Below are positions 17,932-26,329 of a stretch of 64,000 bases of DNA, in pieces. A program made the position numbers and the translations under genes. The notes under the pieces are model-generated. The model was not told where the DNA came from. It did no database searches and was given only the letters and a program-made list of their open reading frames with translations. Position 1 is the stretch's first letter, and each line of letters begins with the position of its first letter. The DNA comes from Comamonas thiooxydans (GTDB lineage Bacteria; Pseudomonadota; Gammaproteobacteria; Burkholderiales; Burkholderiaceae_C). Where the stretch lies: NCBI RefSeq assembly GCF_000964545.1, contig NZ_BBVD01000003.1:62001-126000 (forward strand). The letters are read 5' to 3'.

Positions 17932-18300
17932 ATGCCGTCAGACAAGCCCTCCAGCCTTGAAGAGATTCAGGCGTCCATTGCCAAACTCAGAGTCACCGAA
18001 CAGCAGCTCGAAGCCACCGCGCAGAAGTACGAAAGCAAGATGCAGAGTTCGAGGAAATGGAACTATCTTGCCGTGGCCATGGCCGTGGTGGTCTGCGCCG
18101 TCGCATGGCTCAATCAGGCCTCGCCCTGGCTGCGCTGGGGTGTTCTGCCCGTGGTGCTTTTCATGGTGCTGTTCTTCGAAGGCATGCGTCGCCTGCTGGG
18201 CGTGACCATGCAAAGCAGCATGCGCCAGCTCAAGACCCAGATCCGCACACTGGAAACCAGGATGGCCGAGGTACAAGCCACAGTGAAAGATCAGTCATGA
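17932..18300 (+). CDS. Small membrane protein with flanking coiled coils
   Basis: I do not recognise this 122-residue protein. It has an N-terminal amphipathic helix rich in Glu and Gln (about residues 8-38), two membrane helices (about residues 44-60 and 68-84, separated by a short NQASPWLRWG loop), and a C-terminal predicted coiled coil (MRQLKTQIRTLETRMAEVQ). Such a hairpin with coils on both sides could be an inner-membrane scaffold, but this is inference. Its stop overlaps the start of the phosphatase gene (ATGA), so the two are probably coupled. Confidence 0.75.
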   Translation: MPSDKPSSLEEIQASIAKLRVTEQQLEATAQKYESKMQSSRKWNYLAVAMAVVVCAVAWLNQASPWLRWGVLPVVLFMVLFFEGMRRLLGVTMQSSMRQLKTQIRTLETRMAEVQATVKDQS

Positions 18301-18788
18301 CTGCCGCCAAACCCGTTCGCGTTCTCATGGTCTGCACCGGAAACATCTGCCGTAGTCCCACTGCCCACGGCGTGCTGGAAAAAATGGTGGCGGATGCGGG
18401 TCTTCAGCATCTGGTGCAAGTGGACTCCGCCGGCACGCACGGCTATCACGTAGGGGAGGCTCCCGATGCCCGCAGCCAGCAACATGCGCGCCGCCGGGGC
18501 TATGACCTCAGCGGGCAGCGTGCGCGGCAGCTGACGAAGCAGGATTTCGACGCTTTCGACCTGGTACTGGTGATGGACAGTGCCAACGAAATCGCTGCGC
18601 GCCGCATTGCCACACCCGCCCAGCAGCAGCGCATGAAGCGGCTGACCGACTACTGCCAGCGCTTTGACGAGCGCGAAGTGCCCGATCCCTACTATGGCGG
18701 CGACAGCGGCTTCGAGCATGTGCTCGATCTGGTGGAAGATGCCTGCCGAAATCTGCTGCAAAACATCGTCCAGAATCGCCAGACCTGA
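18297..18788 (+). CDS. Low-molecular-weight protein-tyrosine phosphatase
   Basis: The 163-residue protein has the phosphate-binding loop VLMVCTGNICRSP (nucleophile cysteine near residue 15, conserved arginine) and the general-acid motif VPDPYYGG near residue 125, the two signatures of the low-molecular-weight phosphotyrosine phosphatase family. The CTGNICRSPTAHGVLE form is the widespread bacterial type (YwlE/Wzb-like). Substrates are tyrosine or arginine phosphoproteins; no exopolysaccharide genes are adjacent, so a capsule role is not supported. It starts within the stop of the upstream membrane-protein gene. Confidence 0.92.
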   Translation: MTAAKPVRVLMVCTGNICRSPTAHGVLEKMVADAGLQHLVQVDSAGTHGYHVGEAPDARSQQHARRRGYDLSGQRARQLTKQDFDAFDLVLVMDSANEIAARRIATPAQQQRMKRLTDYCQRFDEREVPDPYYGGDSGFEHVLDLVEDACRNLLQNIVQNRQT

Positions 18789-18800
18789 ATGGAGCTCTCC

Positions 18801-19340
18801 ATGGATTTGCCGAAATTCCGACTCAGCCCCAATGCCTATGCACTGGATCTGTTTGTGGCTGAAAGCGGTACCTGCTCCTGCTGTGGCCAAGCGCGTGAGC
18901 TCAAGTACAACAGCTCGTTTTACAGCCGCGAAGAGCCGGACTATCTCTGCCCCTGGTGTATTGCCGACGGCAGCGCGGCCAAGCACTATGAGGGCGAATT
19001 CAACGACTACCTGGGCATTGAAGGCGTGAGCGCCGATCCCGACGAACCTGACAGCATCGTCATGGATCGCGTGCTGCTGCTGGAAGTCTGCGAACGCACG
19101 CCCAGCTATCACAGCTGGCAGCAGGAGCAGTGGCTGGTGCATTGCAACCAGCCCTGTGCCTTTCTCGGCTATACCGATTACGCCGAAATCCAGCCCCTGC
19201 AGGCCGAGTTGCAAGCCGATATAGCCAACATGCCGGAGCGCTATCTGCAGGCCATCAGCAAGACCGGTGATCCGGTGGGCGGCTACCTGTTTCGCTGCGT
19301 GAAGTGCGGCATGCACCGGCTGCACACCGATTGCACCTGA
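18801..19340 (+). CDS. CbrC family (UPF0167) protein
   Basis: The 179-residue protein resembles CbrC (UPF0167), a small family named from a colicin E2 tolerance phenotype in E. coli. It has two likely zinc pairs, CSCCGQ near residue 25 and CPWC near residue 50, a third pair (RCVKCGMH) near the C-terminus, and a WLVHCNQPCAFLGY block. The ATG at 18801 is preferred because GGAG lies 6 nt upstream; an ATG also sits at 18789, immediately after the phosphatase stop. The biochemical role is unknown. Confidence 0.78.
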   Translation: MDLPKFRLSPNAYALDLFVAESGTCSCCGQARELKYNSSFYSREEPDYLCPWCIADGSAAKHYEGEFNDYLGIEGVSADPDEPDSIVMDRVLLLEVCERTPSYHSWQQEQWLVHCNQPCAFLGYTDYAEIQPLQAELQADIANMPERYLQAISKTGDPVGGYLFRCVKCGMHRLHTDCT

Positions 19341-19343
19341 GGC

Positions 19344-19667
19344 ATGAACACGGACATCATGCGGGTGGAGTTCAGCCACCATATCGACGCCAGCGAAGCT
19401 GACGCCGAAGGCTTTTACGAGTACTACTACGAGTACGACATCTACCGCTTTACGCTGGGCGGCCTGAGTCTTGTTGTGCGCAGCTATAGCGATACCTGGG
19501 AGCAAGCCAGCGTGCTGCGACTGGAAGAAGCCGGCAAGTCACGCCCGCTGCAGCCCAAGGATCTGAAAATGCCTCTTGTCCAACAGGCGCGGGAGCATCT
19601 GCAAAGCCTGGGCAAGCAGGAACTGCGCTGGTTCAACCCCAGGCACGCGCGCTACGACCCGCTTTGA
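19344..19667 (+). CDS. Hypothetical protein, acidic and tyrosine-rich
   Basis: I do not recognise this 107-residue soluble protein. It begins 3 nt after the CbrC-like gene. It has an acidic, tyrosine-rich segment (EGFYEYYYEYDIYRF, about residues 23-37) followed by a predicted beta region (LSLVVRSYSDT) and a basic C-terminus (RWFNPRHARY). There is no signal peptide or membrane helix. Its tight placement suggests cotranscription with the phosphatase and CbrC-like genes. Confidence 0.7.
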   Translation: MNTDIMRVEFSHHIDASEADAEGFYEYYYEYDIYRFTLGGLSLVVRSYSDTWEQASVLRLEEAGKSRPLQPKDLKMPLVQQAREHLQSLGKQELRWFNPRHARYDPL

Positions 19668-19689
19668 GCAAGCCGCTGAAGCGCTCAGG

Positions 19690-19934
19690 CTACGGCGCAC
19701 CCACCGCCAGTTCATGACGGCCGCAGACACCCGGCACCGTAGCGCCCGGAAAATGCAAGCCTTCGGAAAGCGCCTGGCGCAGGGCCTGGCGCTCTTGCCG
19801 CGTGGCCCGCATCAGTCGATACATGCCCGCATGGTCGATGAAGCCGGCGGTGCGCAGTCCAGCCCCTAGTTGCCGATGGCGACGCCAATACGCCAGCCGC
19901 TGTCGTCCACCGTACGGAAGCGATCGATCTTCAT
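19690..19934 (-). pseudogene. Broken gene remnant behind hppD
   Basis: A start codon at 19934 has an excellent ribosome site (AAGGAG) overlapping the hppD end, as expected for the next gene of an operon. The frame encodes only 22 residues (MKIDRFRTVDDSGWRIGVAIGN) before a stop at 19866. A different frame then continues plausibly (LGAGLRTAGFIDHAGMYRLM, later EGLHFPGATVPGV) to a stop at 19690. I read this as a frameshifted and truncated N-terminal fragment. The parent family is not clear; a fumarylacetoacetate-hydrolase-like protein would fit the tyrosine context but is not shown. Confidence 0.55.
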
Positions 19935-19939
19935 GGTGC

Positions 19940-21028
19940 TCACTCCTTGGCGGTTTCGAGCACGCCGCGGTTGATCTGGTCGCGTTCCATGGACTCGAAC
20001 AGCGCCTTGAAATTGCCCTCGCCAAAGCCTTCGCGGTAGTTGCCCTTGCGCTCGATGAACTCGAAGAACACGGGTCCCAACAGCGGCTCGGAGAAAATCT
20101 GCAACAGCAGGCGTGGCTGGCCGCCTTCGGTGGTGCCATCCAGCAAGATGCCACGCGACTGCAACTCGCCCACGGGCTGGCCGTGGCCGGGAAGGCGCTT
20201 GGCGAGGTTCTCGTAATAGATGTCGTTGGGCGCAGTCAGCAGCGGAATGCCAGCCATCTGCAGGCTGTCGATGGCCGTGGGCAGGTCTTCGCACAGCAGC
20301 GCGATGTGCTGTATACCCTCGCCATTGAACTTCATCAGGAATTCCTCGATCTGGCCACCGCCCTGCTTGGCTTCCTCGTTCAGAGGAATGCGGATCAGGC
20401 CGTCAGGCGCAGTCATGGCCTTGGAGGTCAGGCCCGTGTACTCGCCCTGGATGTCGAAGTAGCGGATTTCCTGGAAGTTGAACAGCTTGTTGTAGAAGTC
20501 GGCCCAGTAGGCCATGCGGCCGCGGTAAACGTTGTGCGTGAGGTGATCGACGACCTGGAAACCGTGGCCCTTGGGATTGCGGTCCACACCGGGCAGAAAC
20601 TCGAAGTCGATGTCGTAGATGGACTTGCCGTCTTCGTAGCGATCGATCAGGTAAAGCGGCGCACCACCGATGCCCTTGATGGCGGGCAGGCGCAGCTCCA
20701 TGGGGCCGGTGGGAATGTCCACGGGCTGGGCGCCCAGCTCCAGCGCGCGCTTGTAGGCCTTGTGCGCATCCTTGACACGGAAGGCCAGGCCGCAGGCACT
20801 GGGGCCGTGCTCGGCCGTGAAATAGGCTGCCTGACTCCTGGGCTCGCGGTTGATGATGAAATTGATGCCACCCTGGCGATACAGCACCACGTCCTTGGAG
20901 CGATGCTTGGCCACCAGCGTGAAGCCCAGCTTCTCGAACAGCGGCTCCAGCACGCCGTCTGCAGGCGAGGCGAACTCGACGAACTCAAAGCCGCACAGGC
21001 CCATGGGGTTTTCGAACAAATCGGTCAT
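19940..21028 (-). CDS. hppD: 4-hydroxyphenylpyruvate dioxygenase
   Basis: The 362-residue protein is a two-domain vicinal-oxygen-chelate dioxygenase that converts 4-hydroxyphenylpyruvate to homogentisate in tyrosine degradation. The iron ligands are visible: VVDHLTHNVYRG (about residue 160), QHIALLCED (about residue 240) and FFEFIERKG (about residue 320). The GFGEGNFKALFESMERDQ C-terminal gate helix is complete. No hmgA or intact fumarylacetoacetase gene follows; only a broken gene lies downstream. Upstream on the same strand are ridA and an amino acid permease that may take up aromatic amino acids. Confidence 0.96.
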   Translation of the reverse strand: MTDLFENPMGLCGFEFVEFASPADGVLEPLFEKLGFTLVAKHRSKDVVLYRQGGINFIINREPRSQAAYFTAEHGPSACGLAFRVKDAHKAYKRALELGAQPVDIPTGPMELRLPAIKGIGGAPLYLIDRYEDGKSIYDIDFEFLPGVDRNPKGHGFQVVDHLTHNVYRGRMAYWADFYNKLFNFQEIRYFDIQGEYTGLTSKAMTAPDGLIRIPLNEEAKQGGGQIEEFLMKFNGEGIQHIALLCEDLPTAIDSLQMAGIPLLTAPNDIYYENLAKRLPGHGQPVGELQSRGILLDGTTEGGQPRLLLQIFSEPLLGPVFFEFIERKGNYREGFGEGNFKALFESMERDQINRGVLETAKE

Positions 21029-21069
21029 GAGGAGGTTTCCTGAAAAAAATGAAGTTGATGATGGCGCGA

Positions 21070-21450
21070 TCAGGCGGTTTTATCCAGCGCCTGGACTTCG
21101 ATCTCAACGCCTACGCCAAAAACCAGCTGAGCCTGCACCAGGCTGCGCACCGGGTAACGGCCTTCCTTGAAATAGCTTGCATAGACCTTGTTGAAGGCAT
21201 CGAAATGAGCCAGGTCGCTGAGCCAGATATTGGCCTTCACCACATCGTCCAGCGAGCTGCCCACCGCCTCCAGCCGCGCCGCGATGGCCTTGAGCACGGC
21301 ATGTGTCTGCTCTTCGATGGGGCCGGTGAGCGGACGCTTGTCCTCGCCGAAGGGGATCTGCCCCGACAGCATCAGAAGGCCGCCTGCGCGGACTGCGGAA
21401 GAGAAGGGCATGCCGCCGGGCGCGGGATAAAAGGTTGCAGTGGAGTTCAT
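21070..21450 (-). CDS. RidA family imine/enamine deaminase
   Basis: The 126-residue protein is a RidA/YjgF homolog. The family hydrolyses reactive imines such as 2-aminoacrylate made by PLP or FAD enzymes. The conserved substrate arginine is in RYPVRSLVQAQL near residue 105, and SGQIPF and VVKANIWLSDL blocks are present. The start is the ATG at 21450 (MNSTATFYPAPGG); the frame extends upstream without support. Lying next to an FAD amine/amino acid oxidase and a permease, it may detoxify the imine products of that oxidase. The exact subfamily is uncertain. Confidence 0.88.
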   Translation of the reverse strand: MNSTATFYPAPGGMPFSSAVRAGGLLMLSGQIPFGEDKRPLTGPIEEQTHAVLKAIAARLEAVGSSLDDVVKANIWLSDLAHFDAFNKVYASYFKEGRYPVRSLVQAQLVFGVGVEIEVQALDKTA

Positions 21451-21518
21451 CGAAGTGCTCTCAAGGTTCAGGTGGTTACAACAGGCTGGCGCCAAGGTCT
21501 GCGCAAGCCCTCATTCAA

Positions 21519-22919
21519 TCAAACCGCAGTCTGCACCAGCCGGACGGGCTGGCGAAACACCATGCGGTACATGGCATAGACCGCCAGCACCCACACCGGA
21601 ATGGCATAGGCAGAGGCACGTACTCCGGGAGTGAGCAGCATCACGACCACCACCAGCGCCATGGCCGCCAGACAGATGTAGTTGGTCAGCGGGAACAGCG
21701 GCGCCTTGAAGCTGCGCGGCGTGCCCTTGGCATCATGCAGCTTGCGGTAGTTCAGGTGCGAAATGATGATGATGGTCCAGATGATCACCAACGCCGCCGT
21801 GATCAACGAGATCAGCAGCTCGATCACGCCGGCAGGCGCCACATAGTTCAGCACCACGCAGAAGGCAGTGACGATGCCGGGATAGACGATGGCCTTCACG
21901 GGCACACCGCGTTTGTTGACTTCAGCCAGCGACTTCGGTGCGTTGCCTTCCTGGGCCATGCCATACAGCAGACGGCTGGAGCTGTAGACCATGCTGTTGT
22001 AGACCGACAGCGTAGCGGTGAGGATCACGAAATTCAGCATATGCGCGGCCAGGTGCTCGCCCATGCCCGAGAACACCAGCACAAAGGGACTGCTGCTGTA
22101 GGTGCCGCCACCGGCCTTGAGCTGGGCCACCAGATCAGTCCAGGGCGTCAGCGACAGCAGCACGGCCATCGAGCCCACATAGAACAGCAGCACGCGCACC
22201 ATGAGCTGGTTGATCGCCTTGGGGATGACCTTGCGCGGCTCTTCGGTTTCTGCAGCGGCAAAGCCCAGCATTTCCACGCCGCCGAAGGCGAACATGATGA
22301 AGGCAAAAGCCATGAACAGACCCTTGACGCCGTTCGGCAGGAAACCGCCTTGCGTCCACAGGTTGCTGATCGTCTGTGTGGGGTTGTGCGTGGTGGACAG
22401 CAGGTAGATGCCCGTAGCGATCATCGCCACCACGGCCACGATCTTGATCAGTGCGAACCAGAACTCAAACTCGCCATAGGCCTTGACGTTGATGAAGTTC
22501 ACGCCGTTGATAAGCACAAAACAAACGGCGGCCGTCACCCAGACCGGGATATCGGGCCACCAGAACTGGATGAACTTGCCCACGGCGGTCAGCTCCAGCA
22601 TGCCCACCAGCACATAGAGGGCCACGCAGTTCCAGCCCGACAGGAAACCGGCAAAGCGCCCCACGTAGCGATTGGCGAAATAGCTGAACGAACCGGCAGA
22701 AGGCTCCTCGACCAGCATTTCGCCCAAGAAACGCATGATGAAGAAGATCAGCAGGCCGCCGATGGTATAGCCCAGCAGCACGCCAGGGCCGGCCAGCTCG
22801 ATGATGCCGGCCGAGCCCAGAAACAGCCCGGTGCCTATGGTGCCGCCCAGCGCAATCAGCTGGATATGGCGGTTCTTGAGCTTGCGCTCCAGATGCCCGT
22901 TGGAGGAAGGGGTATGCAT
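21519..22919 (-). CDS. Amino acid permease (APC superfamily, AAT family)
   Basis: The 466-residue protein has about twelve membrane helices and the AAT-family opening LKNRHIQLIALGGTIGTGLFLGSA, followed by the MRFLGEMLVEEP loop. Members such as AroP, PheP, ProY and GabP import amino acids with protons. Substrate specificity cannot be read with confidence; aromatic amino acids would suit the adjacent hppD, while GABA or proline would suit the adjacent oxidase. The gene is 48 nt from the FAD oxidase, consistent with one operon. Confidence 0.9.
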   Translation of the reverse strand: MHTPSSNGHLERKLKNRHIQLIALGGTIGTGLFLGSAGIIELAGPGVLLGYTIGGLLIFFIMRFLGEMLVEEPSAGSFSYFANRYVGRFAGFLSGWNCVALYVLVGMLELTAVGKFIQFWWPDIPVWVTAAVCFVLINGVNFINVKAYGEFEFWFALIKIVAVVAMIATGIYLLSTTHNPTQTISNLWTQGGFLPNGVKGLFMAFAFIMFAFGGVEMLGFAAAETEEPRKVIPKAINQLMVRVLLFYVGSMAVLLSLTPWTDLVAQLKAGGGTYSSSPFVLVFSGMGEHLAAHMLNFVILTATLSVYNSMVYSSSRLLYGMAQEGNAPKSLAEVNKRGVPVKAIVYPGIVTAFCVVLNYVAPAGVIELLISLITAALVIIWTIIIISHLNYRKLHDAKGTPRSFKAPLFPLTNYICLAAMALVVVVMLLTPGVRASAYAIPVWVLAVYAMYRMVFRQPVRLVQTAV

Positions 22920-22967
22920 GGTTTGTCTCCTGTTATCTATATCTACCTATGCGGATCCGAAAAGCGC

Positions 22968-24293
22968 TTACTGCTCGGCCCTGCCGCGCCACATATCCCA
23001 TGCCAGCGTGAGTCCCACGCCGATGTCGCGCAGCGGGCGCGGCGGGATGTAGTTGGCAGTGCCCTCGACGAGGAAGTCGTCGATCAGCGGGGTCTTGCGG
23101 CCCAGCGCCAGGTCGGCGATCAGCATGCCGGCAGCGGTATGGCGCACGATGCCCGAGCCGTTGCAGCAGGACGCTGCCCAGGCGTTGTCACCAATCCGGC
23201 CAAAGGCGGGCGCATGGTTGTGCGAGACCGCCAGCCAGCCCATCCAGAAATGCTCGAGTTCGATGGCCCCGAGCTGTGGAAAGCGGCGGCGCAACAGCGC
23301 CTGGTTCATGGCCCTGGCCTTGGCGCGGCGCCCGTCAGTGGTGCGCAGGCTGGGTGAATACTCGAACCCCTGGCGGATCATCAGCCGCCGGTCGTGCGTC
23401 AGCCGTACCGTGGAACCCGCCACGCCATGCGCGGGCGTCACACCCCAGGCGACATCCGTTCCCAGCTGAGCGATCTGGGCATCGCTGAGCGGGTGGGTGA
23501 GGCTGGCGAACAGCAGAATCGGTACCTGGCGCTCCTGGTAGACGCCGAATGACTGCGAGAACGCATTGACGGCCAGAATGGCCTTGCGCGCACGGATGCT
23601 GCCCTGGGCCGTGCGGACAAAGGGAGCCGCGCCTTCGAGCTTCGCCTCGATGACCGGCGAGTTCTCGAACAGCTGTACCTGGGACGGCAAGCTGTCGGCC
23701 AGACCACGCACCAGCGCCGCGGGATTCATGAGGCGCGTGCCCGGCGTGTAGACCGCTGCCGCGTAGTAATCGGTGCCTATGCGCTGGCGCAGCGCATCAC
23801 GATCCAGATATTCATGGGACTCCTGCCAGGCATCCAGATTGCGTGCATAGGGCTTGAGCGACTTCTGCGCCACCTCCTCCGTCACCGCCACGTGGTAGCG
23901 GCCGCGCTTTTGCCAGCCACAGGAGATGCTGTGCTCAGTCACTGCCCGCTCCAGTGCATCCACGGCAAAGCGGTTGACGCGGATCACGCGGCGGCCCGCC
24001 TCGACCGCAGCATCGGAAGGCGCCGAGCTGTGCGGCAAATCGATCGCGAAGCCCGAGTTGCGGCCCGAGGCGTTCTCCCCCACCACGCCCGCATCCACCA
24101 CGGCGATGGAAGCATCAGGTTGCTGTTGTGCCAGCTGGCGTGCTGCCGCCAGCCCCGCATAGCCGGCGCCCACGATGACCCAGTCCACCGCCACATCGCC
24201 CTGCAGCGGCGCCTTCGGCTGGCGAGTTCCCAGCAGCGCGCTCCATCCATTGGTGCGGTCGTCGGCGGGAAGGCAGTAAACAGAGCGTGACAT
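22968..24293 (-). CDS. FAD-dependent amine/amino acid oxidase (DAO family)
   Basis: The 441-residue protein has an N-terminal dinucleotide fold (VDWVIVGAGYAGLAAARQLA, about residue 38) and a DAO-type layout, including NASGRNSGFAIDLPH and a C-terminal CNGSGIVRHTAAGMLIADL flavin-binding block. It resembles PuuB and related gamma-glutamylputrescine or amino acid oxidases. It would act in the cytoplasm on an imported amine or amino acid. The ATG at 24293 is chosen (MSRSVYCLP). A TetR-type regulator is divergent and a palindromic site lies between them. Confidence 0.85.
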   Translation of the reverse strand: MSRSVYCLPADDRTNGWSALLGTRQPKAPLQGDVAVDWVIVGAGYAGLAAARQLAQQQPDASIAVVDAGVVGENASGRNSGFAIDLPHSSAPSDAAVEAGRRVIRVNRFAVDALERAVTEHSISCGWQKRGRYHVAVTEEVAQKSLKPYARNLDAWQESHEYLDRDALRQRIGTDYYAAAVYTPGTRLMNPAALVRGLADSLPSQVQLFENSPVIEAKLEGAAPFVRTAQGSIRARKAILAVNAFSQSFGVYQERQVPILLFASLTHPLSDAQIAQLGTDVAWGVTPAHGVAGSTVRLTHDRRLMIRQGFEYSPSLRTTDGRRAKARAMNQALLRRRFPQLGAIELEHFWMGWLAVSHNHAPAFGRIGDNAWAASCCNGSGIVRHTAAGMLIADLALGRKTPLIDDFLVEGTANYIPPRPLRDIGVGLTLAWDMWRGRAEQ

Positions 24294-24382
24294 GGCGGTT
24301 TCCAATAAGAGCCCTCGGAAGCTGACTCGCTCTCCAAGGTCGCTGATGAACAACAATGGAGGCGGAGTCTAAAACATAAAAC

Positions 24383-24396
24383 ATTAAACGTTTAAT
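24383..24396. promoter_or_regulatory. Candidate TetR operator
   Basis: ATTAAACGTTTAAT is a perfect 14-bp palindrome in an AT-rich stretch between the divergent FAD oxidase (start 24293) and TetR (start 24522) genes. Its position and symmetry fit an operator for the TetR dimer. Confidence 0.65.
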
Positions 24397-24521
24397 CTTT
24401 ATTTATCATGGATTACCCGAGGGTGAAATTACCCAAGCAGGCCCATCCAGCCGTCAGTGCCGGAGCGTGTAGCATCTGGTGTGGTGCGTCATCGACGCCT
24501 TATGAATCACACACGCAGCCC

Positions 24522-25157
24522 ATGAATCAAACAGGAAGCAAAACCGCCCCCCGCCGTACCCAGGCAGAACGCAGTCAGACCACTCAGCGCAAGATCATCA
24601 AATCCGCCATACGACTGCTACAGAAGGTTGGGTTTCAGCAGACCAATCTGCAGGAAATTGCGCGTGGCGCCAAAGTCACGCTGGGGGCGGTGCAGCACCA
24701 GTTCGGCAGCCGTCAGGCGCTGATGGAGCAGGTGGTCGATGAAATCATGGCGCCGCTGGCGGCTGCGGGCGCGGGCTGGCCCGAAGATGCCGCCCAACTG
24801 CCGCTGGAGCCGCGCGCTCGCGAATTCGTGCGCAGGGCCTGGCAAAGCGTCTATGCCCAACCCAGCTATGTGGCGACCTGGAGCATGTTTTTCGGCTGCA
24901 AGAGCACACCGCTATTCGAGCGCATCAACGCGCACCGCTCCCAGCATGACCCAGCCTCCTTCGAACACTTCGTGAAGGTTTTCCCGGAAATCGCCGAGCG
25001 CCATCCTCAGCCCAGCCACTTTGCATCTGTGGTGTTTGCTGCGCTGCGAGGCCTGGCCGTCATGCGTCTGTTCGAGATCGACGATGCAGCAGCCGAACAT
25101 CAGTTGGAGGTGATCTCCCAGATGATCGTGAACGCAGGCACGATCAACCAGGCTTGA
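24522..25157 (+). CDS. TetR family transcriptional regulator
   Basis: The 211-residue protein has an N-terminal TetR helix-turn-helix (QRKIIKSAIRLLQKVGFQQTNLQEIARGAKVTLGAVQHQFGSRQALME, about residues 20-68) and a helical effector domain. The ATG at 24522 (MNQTGSKTAPRR) is preferred over an ATG 114 nt upstream. Divergent orientation from the oxidase-permease-ridA-hppD row and the palindrome at 24383-24396 suggest it represses that operon and its own gene. The inducer is unknown. Confidence 0.9.
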   Translation: MNQTGSKTAPRRTQAERSQTTQRKIIKSAIRLLQKVGFQQTNLQEIARGAKVTLGAVQHQFGSRQALMEQVVDEIMAPLAAAGAGWPEDAAQLPLEPRAREFVRRAWQSVYAQPSYVATWSMFFGCKSTPLFERINAHRSQHDPASFEHFVKVFPEIAERHPQPSHFASVVFAALRGLAVMRLFEIDDAAAEHQLEVISQMIVNAGTINQA

Positions 25158-25203
25158 GCCGCAGGCAGCAGCGGCTTTCGCACCCTGAACAAGCCAGGCC
25201 CAT

Positions 25204-25262
25204 ATTAACCAAATCGGCTTGAAATGCTTTCTTTACAAGCGCTTCACGCTATCAAACATGAG
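25204..25262 (-). repeat. Repeat family B copy
   Basis: Read on the minus strand it contains TTTGATAGCGTGAAGCGCTTGT and then TTTCAAGCCGATTTGG, matching the in-gene copy at 31083 in both halves. It lies between the convergent TetR and EamA genes. Confidence 0.6.
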
Positions 25263-25270
25263 CTCCAACC

Positions 25271-26170
25271 TCAGGCTGTTGACCGACGCCCCCAGTTCAT
25301 CACGGCTGTACCCAGCACCGCCATGGCGCCGCCGAGCACCATGGAGCCTTCAATGCTCTCGCCCAGCAGCAGGGCAGAAAGCAGCACGCCGATCACCGGC
25401 ACCAGCGTGATATAGCCCGAGGCCGCACCTGCGCCCAGCGATTTGACGCCCGCGAAGTACCAGGCATAAGCCAGGGCCGTGGAGCCATAGGCCATGAAGA
25501 CCATGGCAGTCCAGGCAGTGCCGCTGGCCTGAAATGCCGAAACCAGCCCCTGCGGGCCTTCCAGCACCAGGCTGGCGGCCAGAAGCAGCAAGGCGCCAAA
25601 AATGGAAGTCACGGTGGTCGCAGCCAGCGCATCCACGCCTGCCAACATGGCGCGGCCAATCAGCGTGTAGCAAACCCAGCAGGCCACGCAGCCCAGAATC
25701 AGCATCTCGCCCACCCCTACCGTTCCGTTGAGCAATTGCATAGGGTCGCCATGCGAGATGACCACCACGGCGCCGCAGGCCGCCAGCAACATGCCCAGCG
25801 CAATGGTGGCGTTGATGCGCTCCTTGAAAAGCCACACCGCAAACGCCAGCGTGACCACCGGATTGAGCGTGATGAGCAGCGCCGCCTTCCCCGCAGGCAG
25901 ATACTGCAGACCCGTGAGGAAAAAGCTGGCGTAGCCGAACACCCCGGTCGCGCCTGCGGCAAACATGCCCAGCCAGGTCTTGACAGACCAGTGCCTGAGA
26001 GCACCCAGCCCGCCCGAGAAATACAGCCAGGGCAGCAACAGGGTCGCAGCCAGCAAAAAGCGCAGCGCCGATGCCGCCAGAGGCGGCATATTGAGCGCCA
26101 GAATGCGGCCTGCCGGCCAGGAAGCGCCCCACATCAGGGCCATGCCCAGAAGACGCAGGTGTGCGCTCAT
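25271..26170 (-). CDS. EamA/DMT superfamily transporter
   Basis: The 299-residue protein has ten predicted membrane helices in two EamA repeats. The first opens with LLGMALMWGASWPAGRI, and the second half ends with GYITLVPVIGVLLSALLLGESI, a standard EamA pattern. These proteins usually export metabolites or amino acids. The ATG at 26170 is preferred (AAGAG 7 nt upstream; 300-residue family length); an in-frame ATG exists at 26200. It lies downstream of the fds operon but behind a terminator, so it is probably a separate unit. Confidence 0.85.
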   Translation of the reverse strand: MSAHLRLLGMALMWGASWPAGRILALNMPPLAASALRFLLAATLLLPWLYFSGGLGALRHWSVKTWLGMFAAGATGVFGYASFFLTGLQYLPAGKAALLITLNPVVTLAFAVWLFKERINATIALGMLLAACGAVVVISHGDPMQLLNGTVGVGEMLILGCVACWVCYTLIGRAMLAGVDALAATTVTSIFGALLLLAASLVLEGPQGLVSAFQASGTAWTAMVFMAYGSTALAYAWYFAGVKSLGAGAASGYITLVPVIGVLLSALLLGESIEGSMVLGGAMAVLGTAVMNWGRRSTA

Positions 26171-26213
26171 CAAAGAGCTCTTGACGGATTCGGAAATCAT
26201 GAAGATGGCCAAC

Positions 26214-26250
26214 AAAAAAAGCCGCGGCCATTCGATCGCGGGCAGCGGCT
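26214..26250 (-). terminator. Terminator of the fds operon
   Basis: AGCCGC (26220-26225) pairs with GCGGCT (26245-26250). On the minus strand this is followed by a run of seven T (A run at 26214-26220). It lies 80 nt after the fdsD stop. Confidence 0.65.
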
Positions 26251-26329
26251 CAGATCAGGGATCTAAAGACCCAATATACCCGCAACACATTCCGGATGGA
26301 TGCATGCCGCTACCGTCTGGCGCACTGTG

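Noticed and set aside
21435..23357. 640-codon plus-strand frame antisense to the permease and oxidase genes
   Set aside because: It is His/Gln-rich and low-complexity, and both genes on the minus strand have clear family motifs.
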